Below, piece after piece: positions 1 through 7,713 of a DNA stretch of 20,604 nucleotides (position 1 is the stretch's first letter; each line of letters opens with the position of its first letter). The position numbers and the translations under genes are program-made. The stretch comes from Thalassolituus sp034111725 (lineage in GTDB: Bacteria > Pseudomonadota > Gammaproteobacteria > Pseudomonadales > Oceanobacteraceae), in the NCBI RefSeq assembly GCF_034111725.1, contig NZ_JAWUWR010000053.1, forward strand, positions 1-20,604. Direction: 5' to 3'. The notes beneath the pieces were generated by a model. The model saw nothing but the letters and a program-made list of their open reading frames with translations. It was not told the origin of the DNA and did not search any database.

Positions 1-424
1 CCGACATCTCCAAAGGAGGAAATAATTCCTGACAATAACGCGTAACCGCTTGACCACAATCCCATAAAGTAGGTTGGGTCACTGCAGCCAGACCAGCCAT
101 CCCATGATGAGTCGCCGTCATTAAGTGACCCATTGCCAAACCTAGGTATGGCATATCGAGTCTCTTCACGGCTTGATCTACTAGAGCGAGACACTGCTTG
201 GTACTAATAAAGCGCCCTTCCTCTATTGGTCGGTGCTCAATATTTGCATTTTGAAAGAATCGCTTTTCATCAATTCCAAGTATGGCTTCTAGTGTCTCGT
301 CCGGTGTCTGCACAGTCAACTTAGCACGATTCATCAGCCAGTTAGCGTCAGGTTTCAATGTACGACGGAGATCAAAGTACGTCTGAATGTGCCCAAGAGG
401 AATACATTCACTACTAGTATCCAT
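1..424 (-). CDS. AraC-family transcriptional regulator, N-terminal part (truncated by window edge)
   Basis: The minus-strand frame opens at ATG 424 (MDTSSECIPLGHIQTYFDL) and stays open to base 1, giving about 141 residues. The stretch with YLGLAMGHLM, HHGMAGLAAVTQPTLWDCGQ and RYCQELFP resembles the N-terminal 'arabinose-binding-like' effector domain of the AraC/XylS regulators related to OruR and ArgR of pseudomonads. In that family this domain precedes a C-terminal double helix-turn-helix, which would lie outside the window. The family normally runs about 330-350 residues, so under half is visible. A weak Shine-Dalgarno (AGG, about 7 nt before the ATG) supports the start. The effector and targets cannot be told from the sequence. 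The large sensor kinase gene lies upstream in the same orientation, but 334 bp away, so an operon is doubtful. Confidence 0.72.
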   Translation of the reverse strand, partial: MDTSSECIPLGHIQTYFDLRRTLKPDANWLMNRAKLTVQTPDETLEAILGIDEKRFFQNANIEHRPIEEGRFISTKQCLALVDQAVKRLDMPYLGLAMGHLMTATHHGMAGLAAVTQPTLWDCGQAVTRYCQELFPPLEMS

Positions 425-443
425 ATGACAACCTAGTTATTTT

Positions 444-472
444 TATAATTATTAATGTAACGATGGTAGCAA
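444..472 (-). promoter_or_regulatory. Possible promoter of the AraC-type gene
   Basis: On the minus strand TTGCTA (467-472) and ATTATA (444-449) are separated by 17 bp, ending about 20 bp before the ATG at 424. The -10 is imperfect and the surroundings are AT-rich, so chance matches are easy. An alternative -10, TATAAA at 442-447, would give a 19-bp spacer. Confidence 0.3.
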
Positions 473-614
473 GATCGAATCCCACCGTTCTTTGGCGTGA
501 ATTTTGGCCCTAAATAATGAGCAAAAGATATGGCATTTAAAGCCACATAGAAAAAAAGTTAAAAAATAGATTTTCTACAACTGTTTAATCTAAGAAGAAC
601 GAGCCTGTTTATTC

Positions 615-635
615 CAATATTTTAGATAAATATTG
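615..635. repeat. Perfect 8-bp inverted repeat, AT-rich
   Basis: CAATATTT and AAATATTG are separated by five bases (TAGAT), forming a perfect dyad in the noncoding stretch upstream of the AraC-type gene. It could be a regulator binding site or a weak hairpin. It lies about 140 bp upstream of the proposed promoter. No protein can be assigned to it. Confidence 0.4.
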
Positions 636-758
636 TCATTGTTAGTATATGAATTCGGGGGGCTTTAACAGAGCAGGTAAACATGCCTCTGTAAAAACCC
701 GTTTAATACAAACACGTCTTACCCTCCATTAGACTTAAGTAGAGTAAAAGCCCACTCG

Positions 759-3700
759 CTATTCGGAATTGGTCAGTAGACTAGCCAAAGCTTTATCGCT
801 CAGCTGCACCAAATCTATAAACTCCGCGAGTAAGGCTGAGCATTCGACTGCGGCAGTATCGGCAGTATCGGCAGTATCGGCAGTATCGGCAGTATCGGCA
901 GTATCGTCTTCAGCGATCAATTTAAACTGAGCCTCTATCTCGTACGCACGTCGAGCAAGACGGATAGCCCCCATTGTTCCTGCCGCACCTTTTAAAGTAT
1001 GTAGAGCTTTAGTGCTTTCATGCCATTGCTTACTCTGCCAACAGAAAGCAATATCCTCGATGATTTTTTGCATTTCCGTCAAAAACATACTCTGCATTTT
1101 TTTAAATAAATTTCTATTGTTATTAAATCTACGCAGAAGGCTTATTTCATCCTCAATCAACTCCCCAAAGGCATCCTCCAGCGGCTGTTGTTTATCTTCA
1201 GCGAAATTTCCGCTCAGCACAGATAATATAGTATTTACTAGCTCTTCAAGATCGACTGGTTTACTCACGTGCCCGTTCATTCCAACCGTAGTACAAGCAT
1301 CACGATCCTCTAATGACACATTAGCCGTCATTGCGACAATCGGTAAGTTACTCCAGCGACTATCAGCACGAATTCTTCGTGTTGCTTCTAGGCCGTCAAT
1401 ATCTGGCATTTGTATATCCATAAGGACGACATCATACGCGCAAGCCTCCGCCATGACTTTATCAACGCCTTCAATACCACCGCTCGCCAGATCCACGCTT
1501 GCGCCTTCACTAGTTAAAAGTTCATAAGCAATTTCACGATTAATAATATTATCTTCAACCACTAAAAAGGACATACCGAATAAGCGTGACTGCCGCTCTT
1601 TGGTTTCAATAATAATTTGGTCTTTTTTATGCAATACACGGCCTACCGATTCAGCCAATTGTAATGGCGTAATAGGTTTGCTTAAAAACTCACTATAAAC
1701 TGGTACATCACAAGCTAACTCAGTAGTAACCGATGACGGTCCGTAAGCACTGATTATAATAATTTTTGGAGCATCTTCGTTCAACAAGTTGGTAACCGAC
1801 TGCGCAATCTCATAGCCATTCATATCTGGCAACTGTAAATCCATAAGAACAACGTCGTAAGGCTCCTTTCTCTCATGTGCGTCGGCAATCATTTTTAAAG
1901 CCATTTTCCCACTGTATGCCACATCTACCTGCCACCCCAACTCCATTCCATTGCGTTGAAATAACTCAGCAGTCAACTGATTGTCTTCAACAACCAGCAC
2001 TCGTCTATCGACAATTCGTATGTCATCCGTATCAATGGCGGGAACTACTGGCAAATTCAGATCAAACCAAAATATACTCCCCTCGCCCAGCTCACTCTCA
2101 AGGTTCAGAGTTGCCCCCATCAATCCCGTTAACCGCTTACAAATAACCAAACCAAGACCAGTACCGCCAAAACGCCTACTAGTGGAAACCTCTGCTTGCG
2201 TAAATCCATCAAAAATATGAGCTTGGTTTTCCTTTGATATACCAATACCGGTGTCTTCAACCGATATACGTAAACTAATATCCTTTTTATTTTCACTGAT
2301 CTTATGAACGCGAACAATTACGTGACCTGTCGAGGTAAATTTAAGTGCATTACCCGATAAATTAATCAAAACTTGCTGCAACCGATTACTATCACCTAAC
2401 AGTTGTTGCGGTAGAGTAAGATCTAGGTCATATAGCACCTCTACCGATTTATCGCCTAGATTTCCTGAGAGGACGACAGCGAGATTGCGAAACACCTCAT
2501 CCAGATTAAAAGGTTGCAAATCAAGCTGAAGTTTACCCGCTTCAATTTTTGAGTAATCAAGAACATCATTGAGCAAGCTAAGTAATGATCTTGCAGCACT
2601 TTTAGCTTTGGAAATATAATCACGCTGCCTCTCATCTAAGCTCGTATTGGCCACCAATTGAAGCATTCCCAAGACCGCATTCATTGGCGTACGAATTTCG
2701 TGACTCATATTGGCTAAAAAGTTAGATTTTGCTGCGCTCGCTTCGTCTGCTTTTTCTTTGGCGTTACGAAGAATAGATTCTTGATGTATTTGCTCAGTAA
2801 TATCTTGGTTAATCCCTGTTATTCGAACAACATTATCACTCTTATCAAACTCAATATCAGCTGCGGCTTTAATACTCCGTTCAGAACCATCTGGCAGTAT
2901 AATACGAAATACTATATCGTAATCGGCGCGACGTTCTAGGGCGGCATTCAACGCTTCTTCAGTGCGAACTTTGTCATCAGGATGAACTCGCGTAATCCAA
3001 TGCTCGTACATTACGCCTGTTTGTTTTAATTCCAGTGGTTGCTGATACATCGCGAACATCCAATCATTCCATTCCAGAAAATCACTTCCTGGCTCCCATG
3101 ACCACACACCTAACTCAGCCACATCAGCGGCCATGGCAAGTTGATTCATGGCAAATGCTAATGCTTCATGTTGCTTATTCTGTTCACTAATATCGACCGC
3201 CATACCGAGATAGCCGCTAATAGCACCGTGGATGTCTCGAATAACCGTTACCGACAAGTTAACCAATAACGTACTACCATCCTTACGGTGATAGGTCCAC
3301 TCACGACGCTCCAGCCCTTCATTGTCTGGTATAAGGGTAAATAATTTAAATCCTTCTATTTTCTGCTGATATTGGTTGGATAATTCTTTTGCTCTTTGTT
3401 CCAACTCGCTAGGACTATGAAAGATGGCTGGACTTTGAATTCCCACCATCTCTTCTGCTTTATAGCCCAGCATTTCTTCTGCACCCTTGTTAAATAAGAT
3501 CACAGTGCCATTAGTATCGGTAGCAATAATCGAAATAGCCGATGCTGAATCTAGAACACTTTTTAGTAGAGTATTGACTGTACGCACTTCTAGCGTGCGC
3601 TCCTCAACTTGACGTTCTAGATTACTATTTAGCTTTATAATTTCAGCTTGAATTGCCTTCTGCGGAGATATATCGCGAATGGTTTCAGATAAACCAACCA

Positions 3701-5042
3701 CCGTACTTTTTGCATTACGCATAACCGCGATAGAAATGGAAACATCCATTAACTGGCCATTGGCTCCAATACGCTGACTTTCAATTAATGGAAAAGGTTG
3801 CTTTTCAGTAATCGCCTCTTCATATAATAACTTCTCTACTCGCCAAATATCACTAGGAACAATAAGATCAGCTAATGAGTTCCCCTTGGCTTCATCTGCT
3901 GAAATACCAAACATCCTCTCAGCTGCACTATTCCAGCTAAAAACCTTGCCATCAATACCTTGGCTAATAATTGCGTCAGTGGAACTTTCAACGATACAGG
4001 CCAAACGCGCCTGTTGAGCAAAGAACTCTGCTCGACGTTGTCGATTGTTTATAAATAGTGCAAACACAGTACTAATTAAAAAGCTGAGCAGACTACCAAG
4101 AATAAATACCTGCTCTTTTGAAATAATATTTAAGGATTCAACAAAAGCAGGATAAGCACCAAACTTGAATTGCCAAGTTCGACCAAAGACTTCGCGCTCT
4201 ATTTGGTATTCAGAAACCAAATCACCTTTGGATAGATCACGATTGTCGAAAAATTGAGTCTCCTTTTCAGGCTTCGTGACATCTTTAATTTCAGCGGCGA
4301 AATAGTCTGGGCGCAATCGTAAGTTAGTTAATACCTCTTCAATAATTAGAGGTGCATAACTCCAGCCGAAACCTAATCGTTCGCGTTCCTCAACAGTGAT
4401 AGGTGTGCCCGCATTTTTATAGATAGGCAACATAATCAAAAAAGACTGCAATGGCTTACCTGTTGCCTGAACCAAAGTAATTGGTCCCGTTAACCGCACC
4501 TCTCCCGTTCTTAGCGACAACAAAGCAGCCTCGCGGCGATTATCTTCAGAGGCAATATCCAACCCAACCGCGGCTTTATTAGCCCCCACTGGCTCAATAT
4601 ACTGAATAACAAAGCGCTCACCATCGTGTGGAGTTAACTGGCGAACATTAAAGTTAGGCCAGTTGTCCAGTGCCGCCTGTTTCACAAAATCCGTTTCATC
4701 AGCAACTGGAACTCTGCGAATAAACCCAAATCCACGCGCACCAGGAAACTCTGAGTATAGATCCCGAGTCTCACTGTATCGTTCAATTAACTCACGGTTC
4801 AAATTACTTTGAGCCGTCGCAACCGTGCCACGCAATCCACGTAAACCGTATTGGTACAATTCCACTCGATTGTAAATCTGCTGAATGAGTTCCTGAGACT
4901 GAATAGCCAACATACGGTCTACATGTTCATGATTCGAACGTTCGAAACGAACTGACAACCCATAGCTGATTAATAGACCAATAGTTAACGATATAATTGT
5001 CGAAAACCAAAGTTGACTGCGTCTGCGGTTCCCTATTGCCAT
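759..5042 (-). CDS. Hybrid sensor histidine kinase (CHASE-PAS-PAS-PAS-HisKA-HATPase-REC-REC-Hpt)
   Basis: A 1427-residue inner-membrane phosphorelay kinase. Membrane segments lie near residues 12-30 and 311-331. They bracket a periplasmic CHASE-type sensor domain (GARGFGFIRRVP near 100). Three PAS domains follow at about 346-460, 491-620 and 633-755, with a charged coiled-coil linker (LNSNLERQVEERT) after the first. HisKA has NFLANMSHEIRTPMN with phospho-acceptor His781. HATPase has the N box (Asn898, NALKFT), DTGIGI and GGTGLGL. Receiver 1 has acceptor Asp1068 (VLMDLQLPD) and receiver 2 Asp1209 (VLMDIQMPD), each with its KP lysine motif. The C-terminal Hpt has His1348 (LHTLKGAAG). All phosphotransfer residues are present, so a four-step BarA/ArcB-like relay is expected. 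No separate response regulator lies beside it. The start is the first ATG, giving a normal basic N-terminus before TM1, though its Shine-Dalgarno is poor. The Hpt carries a DTA tandem repeat. Confidence 0.95.
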   Translation of the reverse strand: MAIGNRRRSQLWFSTIISLTIGLLISYGLSVRFERSNHEHVDRMLAIQSQELIQQIYNRVELYQYGLRGLRGTVATAQSNLNRELIERYSETRDLYSEFPGARGFGFIRRVPVADETDFVKQAALDNWPNFNVRQLTPHDGERFVIQYIEPVGANKAAVGLDIASEDNRREAALLSLRTGEVRLTGPITLVQATGKPLQSFLIMLPIYKNAGTPITVEERERLGFGWSYAPLIIEEVLTNLRLRPDYFAAEIKDVTKPEKETQFFDNRDLSKGDLVSEYQIEREVFGRTWQFKFGAYPAFVESLNIISKEQVFILGSLLSFLISTVFALFINNRQRRAEFFAQQARLACIVESSTDAIISQGIDGKVFSWNSAAERMFGISADEAKGNSLADLIVPSDIWRVEKLLYEEAITEKQPFPLIESQRIGANGQLMDVSISIAVMRNAKSTVVGLSETIRDISPQKAIQAEIIKLNSNLERQVEERTLEVRTVNTLLKSVLDSASAISIIATDTNGTVILFNKGAEEMLGYKAEEMVGIQSPAIFHSPSELEQRAKELSNQYQQKIEGFKLFTLIPDNEGLERREWTYHRKDGSTLLVNLSVTVIRDIHGAISGYLGMAVDISEQNKQHEALAFAMNQLAMAADVAELGVWSWEPGSDFLEWNDWMFAMYQQPLELKQTGVMYEHWITRVHPDDKVRTEEALNAALERRADYDIVFRIILPDGSERSIKAAADIEFDKSDNVVRITGINQDITEQIHQESILRNAKEKADEASAAKSNFLANMSHEIRTPMNAVLGMLQLVANTSLDERQRDYISKAKSAARSLLSLLNDVLDYSKIEAGKLQLDLQPFNLDEVFRNLAVVLSGNLGDKSVEVLYDLDLTLPQQLLGDSNRLQQVLINLSGNALKFTSTGHVIVRVHKISENKKDISLRISVEDTGIGISKENQAHIFDGFTQAEVSTSRRFGGTGLGLVICKRLTGLMGATLNLESELGEGSIFWFDLNLPVVPAIDTDDIRIVDRRVLVVEDNQLTAELFQRNGMELGWQVDVAYSGKMALKMIADAHERKEPYDVVLMDLQLPDMNGYEIAQSVTNLLNEDAPKIIIISAYGPSSVTTELACDVPVYSEFLSKPITPLQLAESVGRVLHKKDQIIIETKERQSRLFGMSFLVVEDNIINREIAYELLTSEGASVDLASGGIEGVDKVMAEACAYDVVLMDIQMPDIDGLEATRRIRADSRWSNLPIVAMTANVSLEDRDACTTVGMNGHVSKPVDLEELVNTILSVLSGNFAEDKQQPLEDAFGELIEDEISLLRRFNNNRNLFKKMQSMFLTEMQKIIEDIAFCWQSKQWHESTKALHTLKGAAGTMGAIRLARRAYEIEAQFKLIAEDDTADTADTADTADTADTAAVECSALLAEFIDLVQLSDKALASLLTNSE
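851..904 (-). repeat. 9-bp in-frame tandem repeat, six copies, inside the Hpt domain
   Basis: The plus-strand unit CGGCAGTAT repeats six times without mismatch (851-859, 860-868, 869-877, 878-886, 887-895, 896-904). On the coding strand it gives repeated Asp-Thr-Ala triplets shortly after the Hpt helix that carries His1348. The unit is three codons long, so gain or loss of copies keeps the frame and only alters the length of an acidic loop. Confidence 0.95.
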
Positions 5043-5325
5043 AAGGCTACCAAACCTACTTGTAACTTTTTAAAATATAGTAAGAAGTCTAGCTTCTAGG
5101 GTCGAAATAAACAGTTTTGCCGACGATATAGTTTCTGAAAGACCTAAGGGATGAAGCATCACTAAATACTAGGTGCAAAAATATCTGTTAATCAACTGAG
5201 TCTTTAAATACAGGCGGATAGGCTTAAATCACGCGAATGTCAGTCCTAAAAGCTCACAAGGAAGCGAACATCAACAAGTCATGATTAAGGGATAGCGATT
5301 GGGGGATGACAAATCAAACAGACAC
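5043..5325. other. Noncoding spacer upstream of the kinase and downstream of tRNA-Ser
   Basis: This stretch has no plausible gene. It should contain the kinase promoter on the minus strand, but I find no clear -35/-10 pair. A small dyad, AGAAG-TCTAG-CTTCT, lies near 5083-5097. Confidence 0.4.
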
Positions 5326-5326
5326 A

Positions 5327-5353
5327 AAAAAGCCCCGTACGACGGGGCTTTTT
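5327..5353 (-). terminator. Intrinsic terminator of tRNA-Ser
   Basis: A perfect 12-bp stem (AAAAAGCCCCGT / ACGGGGCTTTTT) with a three-base loop (ACG) lies 9 bp beyond the tRNA-Ser 3' end. On the minus strand the GC-rich core is followed by a run of T residues. The A/T tails are symmetric, so it could also stop plus-strand transcription. Confidence 0.9.
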
Positions 5354-5362
5354 CTTAAATAT

Positions 5363-5452
5363 TGGCGGTGAGAGAGGGATTCGAACCCTCGATAGGGATA
5401 AACCTATACACACTTTCCAGGCGTGCTCCTTCAGCCACTCGGACACCTCACC
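5363..5452 (-). tRNA. tRNA-Ser (GGA)
   Basis: The minus strand folds into a 90-nt class II tRNA. The acceptor is GGTGAGG paired with TCTCACC, with one wobble. The anticodon arm is CACGC-CTGGAAA-GTGTG, giving anticodon GGA. There is a long variable arm (TAGGTTTATCCCTA), a T-arm GAGGG-TTCGAAT-CCCTC, discriminator G and an encoded CCA (5363-5365). It reads UCC and UCU serine codons. A strong promoter lies 45 bp upstream and a terminator just downstream, so it is a single-gene unit. Confidence 0.97.
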
Positions 5453-5496
5453 AATTTCTAAAACCACGCATAAAAAGCGCAATTCAGAGGTCGCGT

Positions 5497-5525
5497 ACTA
5501 TACGCAGGCACTAACGAAGCGTCAA
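5497..5525 (-). promoter_or_regulatory. Sigma-70-type promoter of tRNA-Ser
   Basis: On the minus strand TTGACG (5520-5525) and TATAGT (5497-5502) are spaced by exactly 17 bp. The -10 is followed by a GC-rich discriminator (ACGCGACC), typical of stringently controlled stable-RNA promoters. Transcription would begin about 38 bp before the mature tRNA 5' end. Confidence 0.85.
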
Positions 5526-5535
5526 CACACTTTGC

Positions 5536-6117
5536 CTAGTCGTTTGTTTTTACAAGAGTTTCGTCATTCCACTCGCTAACAAAGTCGGTAGATAGCATCA
5601 CCGGCGGTTGTTTGAGTGTGCAATTGACGTGGCCTATATAAACGAATCCAGTGATGACATCGTCAGTGGTTAATCCCAATGCTTGACGAACACCTTCGCT
5701 ATGCACCATATCGCCGGTACGCCATATCGCGCCGAGTCCTAGCGCCCACGCTGCTGTCAGCATGTTTTGTATACCAGCGCCGGTTGATAGTAATAGCTCA
5801 TCCCGAGGTACTTTAGGGTGATTTTGAACCCTAGTTATGGCAACCACCACCAGTGGCGCACGCAGCAGCATCCCTCTGAGCTTGTGTTGGCGTTCATCTG
5901 AAAGCCCCTCCCAATCCGGTGTTGATTGTAAGAAGATATCTCCTAGGGTCGATCTCGCATCCCCACTAATCGTGAGATATCGGCTAGGTCTCAGCCAAGC
6001 GTGGTCTGGAGCCCGCAAGGCTGCCTGAAATAATGTCTCTTTTTGCGCCATCGTGATATCAGGCCCCGTCAATTGAGGGACGGAAACTCGTTCAGTAATT
6101 GCCTTTATTGCGTCCAT
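5536..6117 (-). CDS. YdjA-like nitroreductase family flavoprotein
   Basis: A 193-residue protein that aligns along its length with the NADPH/NADH-dependent FMN nitroreductases of the YdjA (TdsD) subgroup: APDHAWLRPSRYLTI near the N-terminus, LRAPLVVV, HPKVPRDE, the GAGIQNMLTAAWALGLGAIWRTG segment around the flavin, and the end motif GFVYIGH. The usual opening motif RRS is degenerate here (ITERVSVPQL), leaving one arginine for FMN phosphate contact. It is expected to be a soluble homodimeric flavin enzyme reducing nitro- or quinone-type compounds; the natural substrate is unknown even for E. coli YdjA. A good Shine-Dalgarno (AAGG, 8 nt before the ATG at 6117) supports the start. It is divergent from the cyclase gene, and the two share a 176-bp control region. 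Confidence 0.88.
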   Translation of the reverse strand: MDAIKAITERVSVPQLTGPDITMAQKETLFQAALRAPDHAWLRPSRYLTISGDARSTLGDIFLQSTPDWEGLSDERQHKLRGMLLRAPLVVVAITRVQNHPKVPRDELLLSTGAGIQNMLTAAWALGLGAIWRTGDMVHSEGVRQALGLTTDDVITGFVYIGHVNCTLKQPPVMLSTDFVSEWNDETLVKTND

Positions 6118-6190
6118 TTTTTGACCTTATGTTTAGTTATTCATTTGGCGCATAATACCCAACATGGTTCATGACATTCCAGACAAGCTA

Positions 6191-6231
6191 TTGCTGCGCC
6201 CTTAATTTAACGGTATATACTTAGATCTAAG
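6191..6231 (+). promoter_or_regulatory. Candidate promoter of the cyclase with an overlapping 12-bp palindrome
   Basis: TTGCTG (6191-6196) and TATATA (6214-6219) are 17 bp apart. Immediately after the -10 lies a perfect 12-bp palindrome, CTTAGATCTAAG (6220-6231), covering the expected transcription start. A palindrome in that place is well positioned for a repressor. The remaining 5' leader to ATG 6294 is about 65 bp. Confidence 0.5.
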
Positions 6232-6293
6232 ACTAAGTCACTAGAAGTGATGAGGTTTGACCCAACATAATAATAACAATCTAGGATGTGAGC

Positions 6294-7682
6294 ATGGCTA
6301 GTCCACAAGACCTCTCTCATTTCTCCGAGACGACCTTGCCAAGACAGGACTACGTAGCTCGCATATTTGGCTACGGAGTCGCTGCATTAGCTATGTTTGC
6401 GGCCATTCATTATGGCTACTACGGTGAGCAAATGATGATTGTCCCTGTCATTGCGCTAACCTACCCGCACCTCATTTATATACTAAGCCGCCCTTTCCGT
6501 CGTCGTCGCGCCTATATTACACGCCAATTCCTTATACACGGCGACGCTCTCTGGTGTGGCTTGTTCCTCGGCTATATTAACTTCCCGTTGGAGCTGGTTG
6601 TACTTTTTCTGATCATGATCAACACCAGCTTCATTGTTGTAGGTAGCTTCACTGCTTGGGCTTTTTGTATTGTGTCGCTTGTGTCAGGTGCGGCGGTTGC
6701 CTACCTAGTATTTGGATACACCTCAATGCCTCAATTGCCAACCGAGGTGTTTTTAATTACCGCAACCGGTGTGGGCGTGCATTTAGCCTTAACCGCTTAC
6801 AATAGTTATCGCCAAGCACGAGACCTAATTCGCTTGAAATTGAAGTTTCAAGGCCAAGTTGAACGTTTCCAAGCACTCTCGCATCAAGTATCTAAATACG
6901 TTGCCCCGCAAGTATGGGAATCGATATTTTCAGGACGCCGACAAGCTCGCCTAGAAACACAACGCAAAAAATTAGTCGTATTTTTCTCTGATATCGTCGG
7001 TTTTTCCGCCTTGTCAGAACAAATGGAGGCTGAGGCCTTTACCGACTTGCTCAATACCTATCTAACCGATATGTCGCAAATCGCGCTGAAATACGGCGGC
7101 ACCATCGATAAATTTATTGGTGACGGCATCATGATTTTCTTTGGTGATCCTAAGACCAAGGGGACCAAACGCGATGCATTAGCGTGTGTTTCTATGGCCA
7201 TTGAAATGCGCCGCCATATGGATAAACTCCGGCAACGTTGGACGGAGCATGGGCTAACAGCGCCCTTACAGATCCGTATGGGTATCAGTACTGGCTATTG
7301 CACAGTTGGCAACTTTGGTACGGAAAGCCGCATGGATTACACCATCATAGGTAAAGAAGTTAATCTAGCCAGCCGCCTAGAGACCGAAGCTGAAGCCGGT
7401 GAAATTTTAATATCTCAAGACACCTACGGTTTAGTCCGTGACCGAATTGCATGTAGAGCTCGCTCCAATGCTATTGTCAAAGGTTTTCGCGACCCTATAC
7501 CCACCTTCCAAGTTGTCGATTATCGCCAAGATAATGGTTCCGACAATAGCTATGTTAACCACGATATCGAAGGCTTCGCCCTACACATGGAAGCGGATAA
7601 AATTCGTGAAGAAGATAAAGACAAGGTCGCTGATGCTTTAGAAAAGGCGGCAAGAAAACTACGAGGTAAGTGCGTCGCCTGA
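6294..7682 (+). CDS. Membrane-bound class III adenylate cyclase with MASE2 sensor domain (CyaB type)
   Basis: A 462-residue inner-membrane enzyme making cAMP from ATP. The N-terminal ~180 residues form a multi-pass hydrophobic module with an internal RPFRRRRAYITRQF segment, matching MASE2 of Pseudomonas CyaB. The class III catalytic domain follows. Metal ligands are Asp233 (FFSDIVGFS) and Asp277 (FIGDGIM). Adenine recognition is by Lys273 and Thr350 (DYTIIG), and transition-state residues are Asn357 and Arg361 (NLASRLE). The Lys/Thr pair indicates ATP rather than GTP. All catalytic positions are intact. I chose ATG 6294 over an in-frame GTG at 6288 because the AGGA Shine-Dalgarno is 7 nt from the ATG but only 1 nt from the GTG. 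The last codons lie inside a perfect hairpin. cAMP made here would normally act through a CRP/Vfr protein, not present in this window. Confidence 0.93.
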   Translation: MASPQDLSHFSETTLPRQDYVARIFGYGVAALAMFAAIHYGYYGEQMMIVPVIALTYPHLIYILSRPFRRRRAYITRQFLIHGDALWCGLFLGYINFPLELVVLFLIMINTSFIVVGSFTAWAFCIVSLVSGAAVAYLVFGYTSMPQLPTEVFLITATGVGVHLALTAYNSYRQARDLIRLKLKFQGQVERFQALSHQVSKYVAPQVWESIFSGRRQARLETQRKKLVVFFSDIVGFSALSEQMEAEAFTDLLNTYLTDMSQIALKYGGTIDKFIGDGIMIFFGDPKTKGTKRDALACVSMAIEMRRHMDKLRQRWTEHGLTAPLQIRMGISTGYCTVGNFGTESRMDYTIIGKEVNLASRLETEAEAGEILISQDTYGLVRDRIACRARSNAIVKGFRDPIPTFQVVDYRQDNGSDNSYVNHDIEGFALHMEADKIREEDKDKVADALEKAARKLRGKCVA

Positions 7683-7691
7683 CGCACTTAC
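7666..7691. terminator. Perfect 11-bp hairpin spanning the cyclase stop codon
   Basis: GTAAGTGCGTC and GACGCACTTAC flank a GCCT tetraloop. The TGA stop (7680-7682) lies at the loop/stem border. The stem is strong, but no T-tract follows on either strand. It sits between convergent genes (queF ends at 7714), so it may act as a bidirectional 3'-end structure rather than a textbook intrinsic terminator. Confidence 0.5.
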
Positions 7692-7713
7692 TGGTCGCTC
7701 TAGCAGACCCCAA

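Larger units (their letters stand above)
425..758. other. Gene-free stretch between kinase end and araC-type gene start
   Basis: These 334 AT-rich bases contain no credible coding frame. They hold a weak minus-strand promoter candidate near 444-472 and an 8-bp AT palindrome at 615-635. There is also an imperfect hairpin at 668-692 (ACAGAG / CTCTGT with a bulge) that could mark the 3' end of the kinase transcript. No T-tract follows that hairpin on the minus strand, so it is not a convincing intrinsic terminator. Confidence 0.5.

Noticed and set aside
668..692. Hairpin after the kinase gene as intrinsic terminator
   Set aside because: The stem is bulged and short, with no T-tract on the minus strand.
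851..904. Short tandem repeat as a CRISPR array or origin iterons
   Set aside because: The unit is 9 bp with no spacers and lies in frame within a coding domain.
1012..1527. A 171-codon plus-strand frame inside the kinase gene
   Set aside because: It is antisense to the Hpt and second receiver, has no family resemblance, and the minus-strand domains there are complete.
5285..5482. A 65-codon minus-strand open frame
   Set aside because: It is the tRNA-Ser gene and its terminator read as protein; the peptide is the typical tRNA-derived artefact.
6288..6293. GTG at 6288 as the cyclase start
   Set aside because: The Shine-Dalgarno AGGA is 1 nt from it but at proper distance from ATG 6294.
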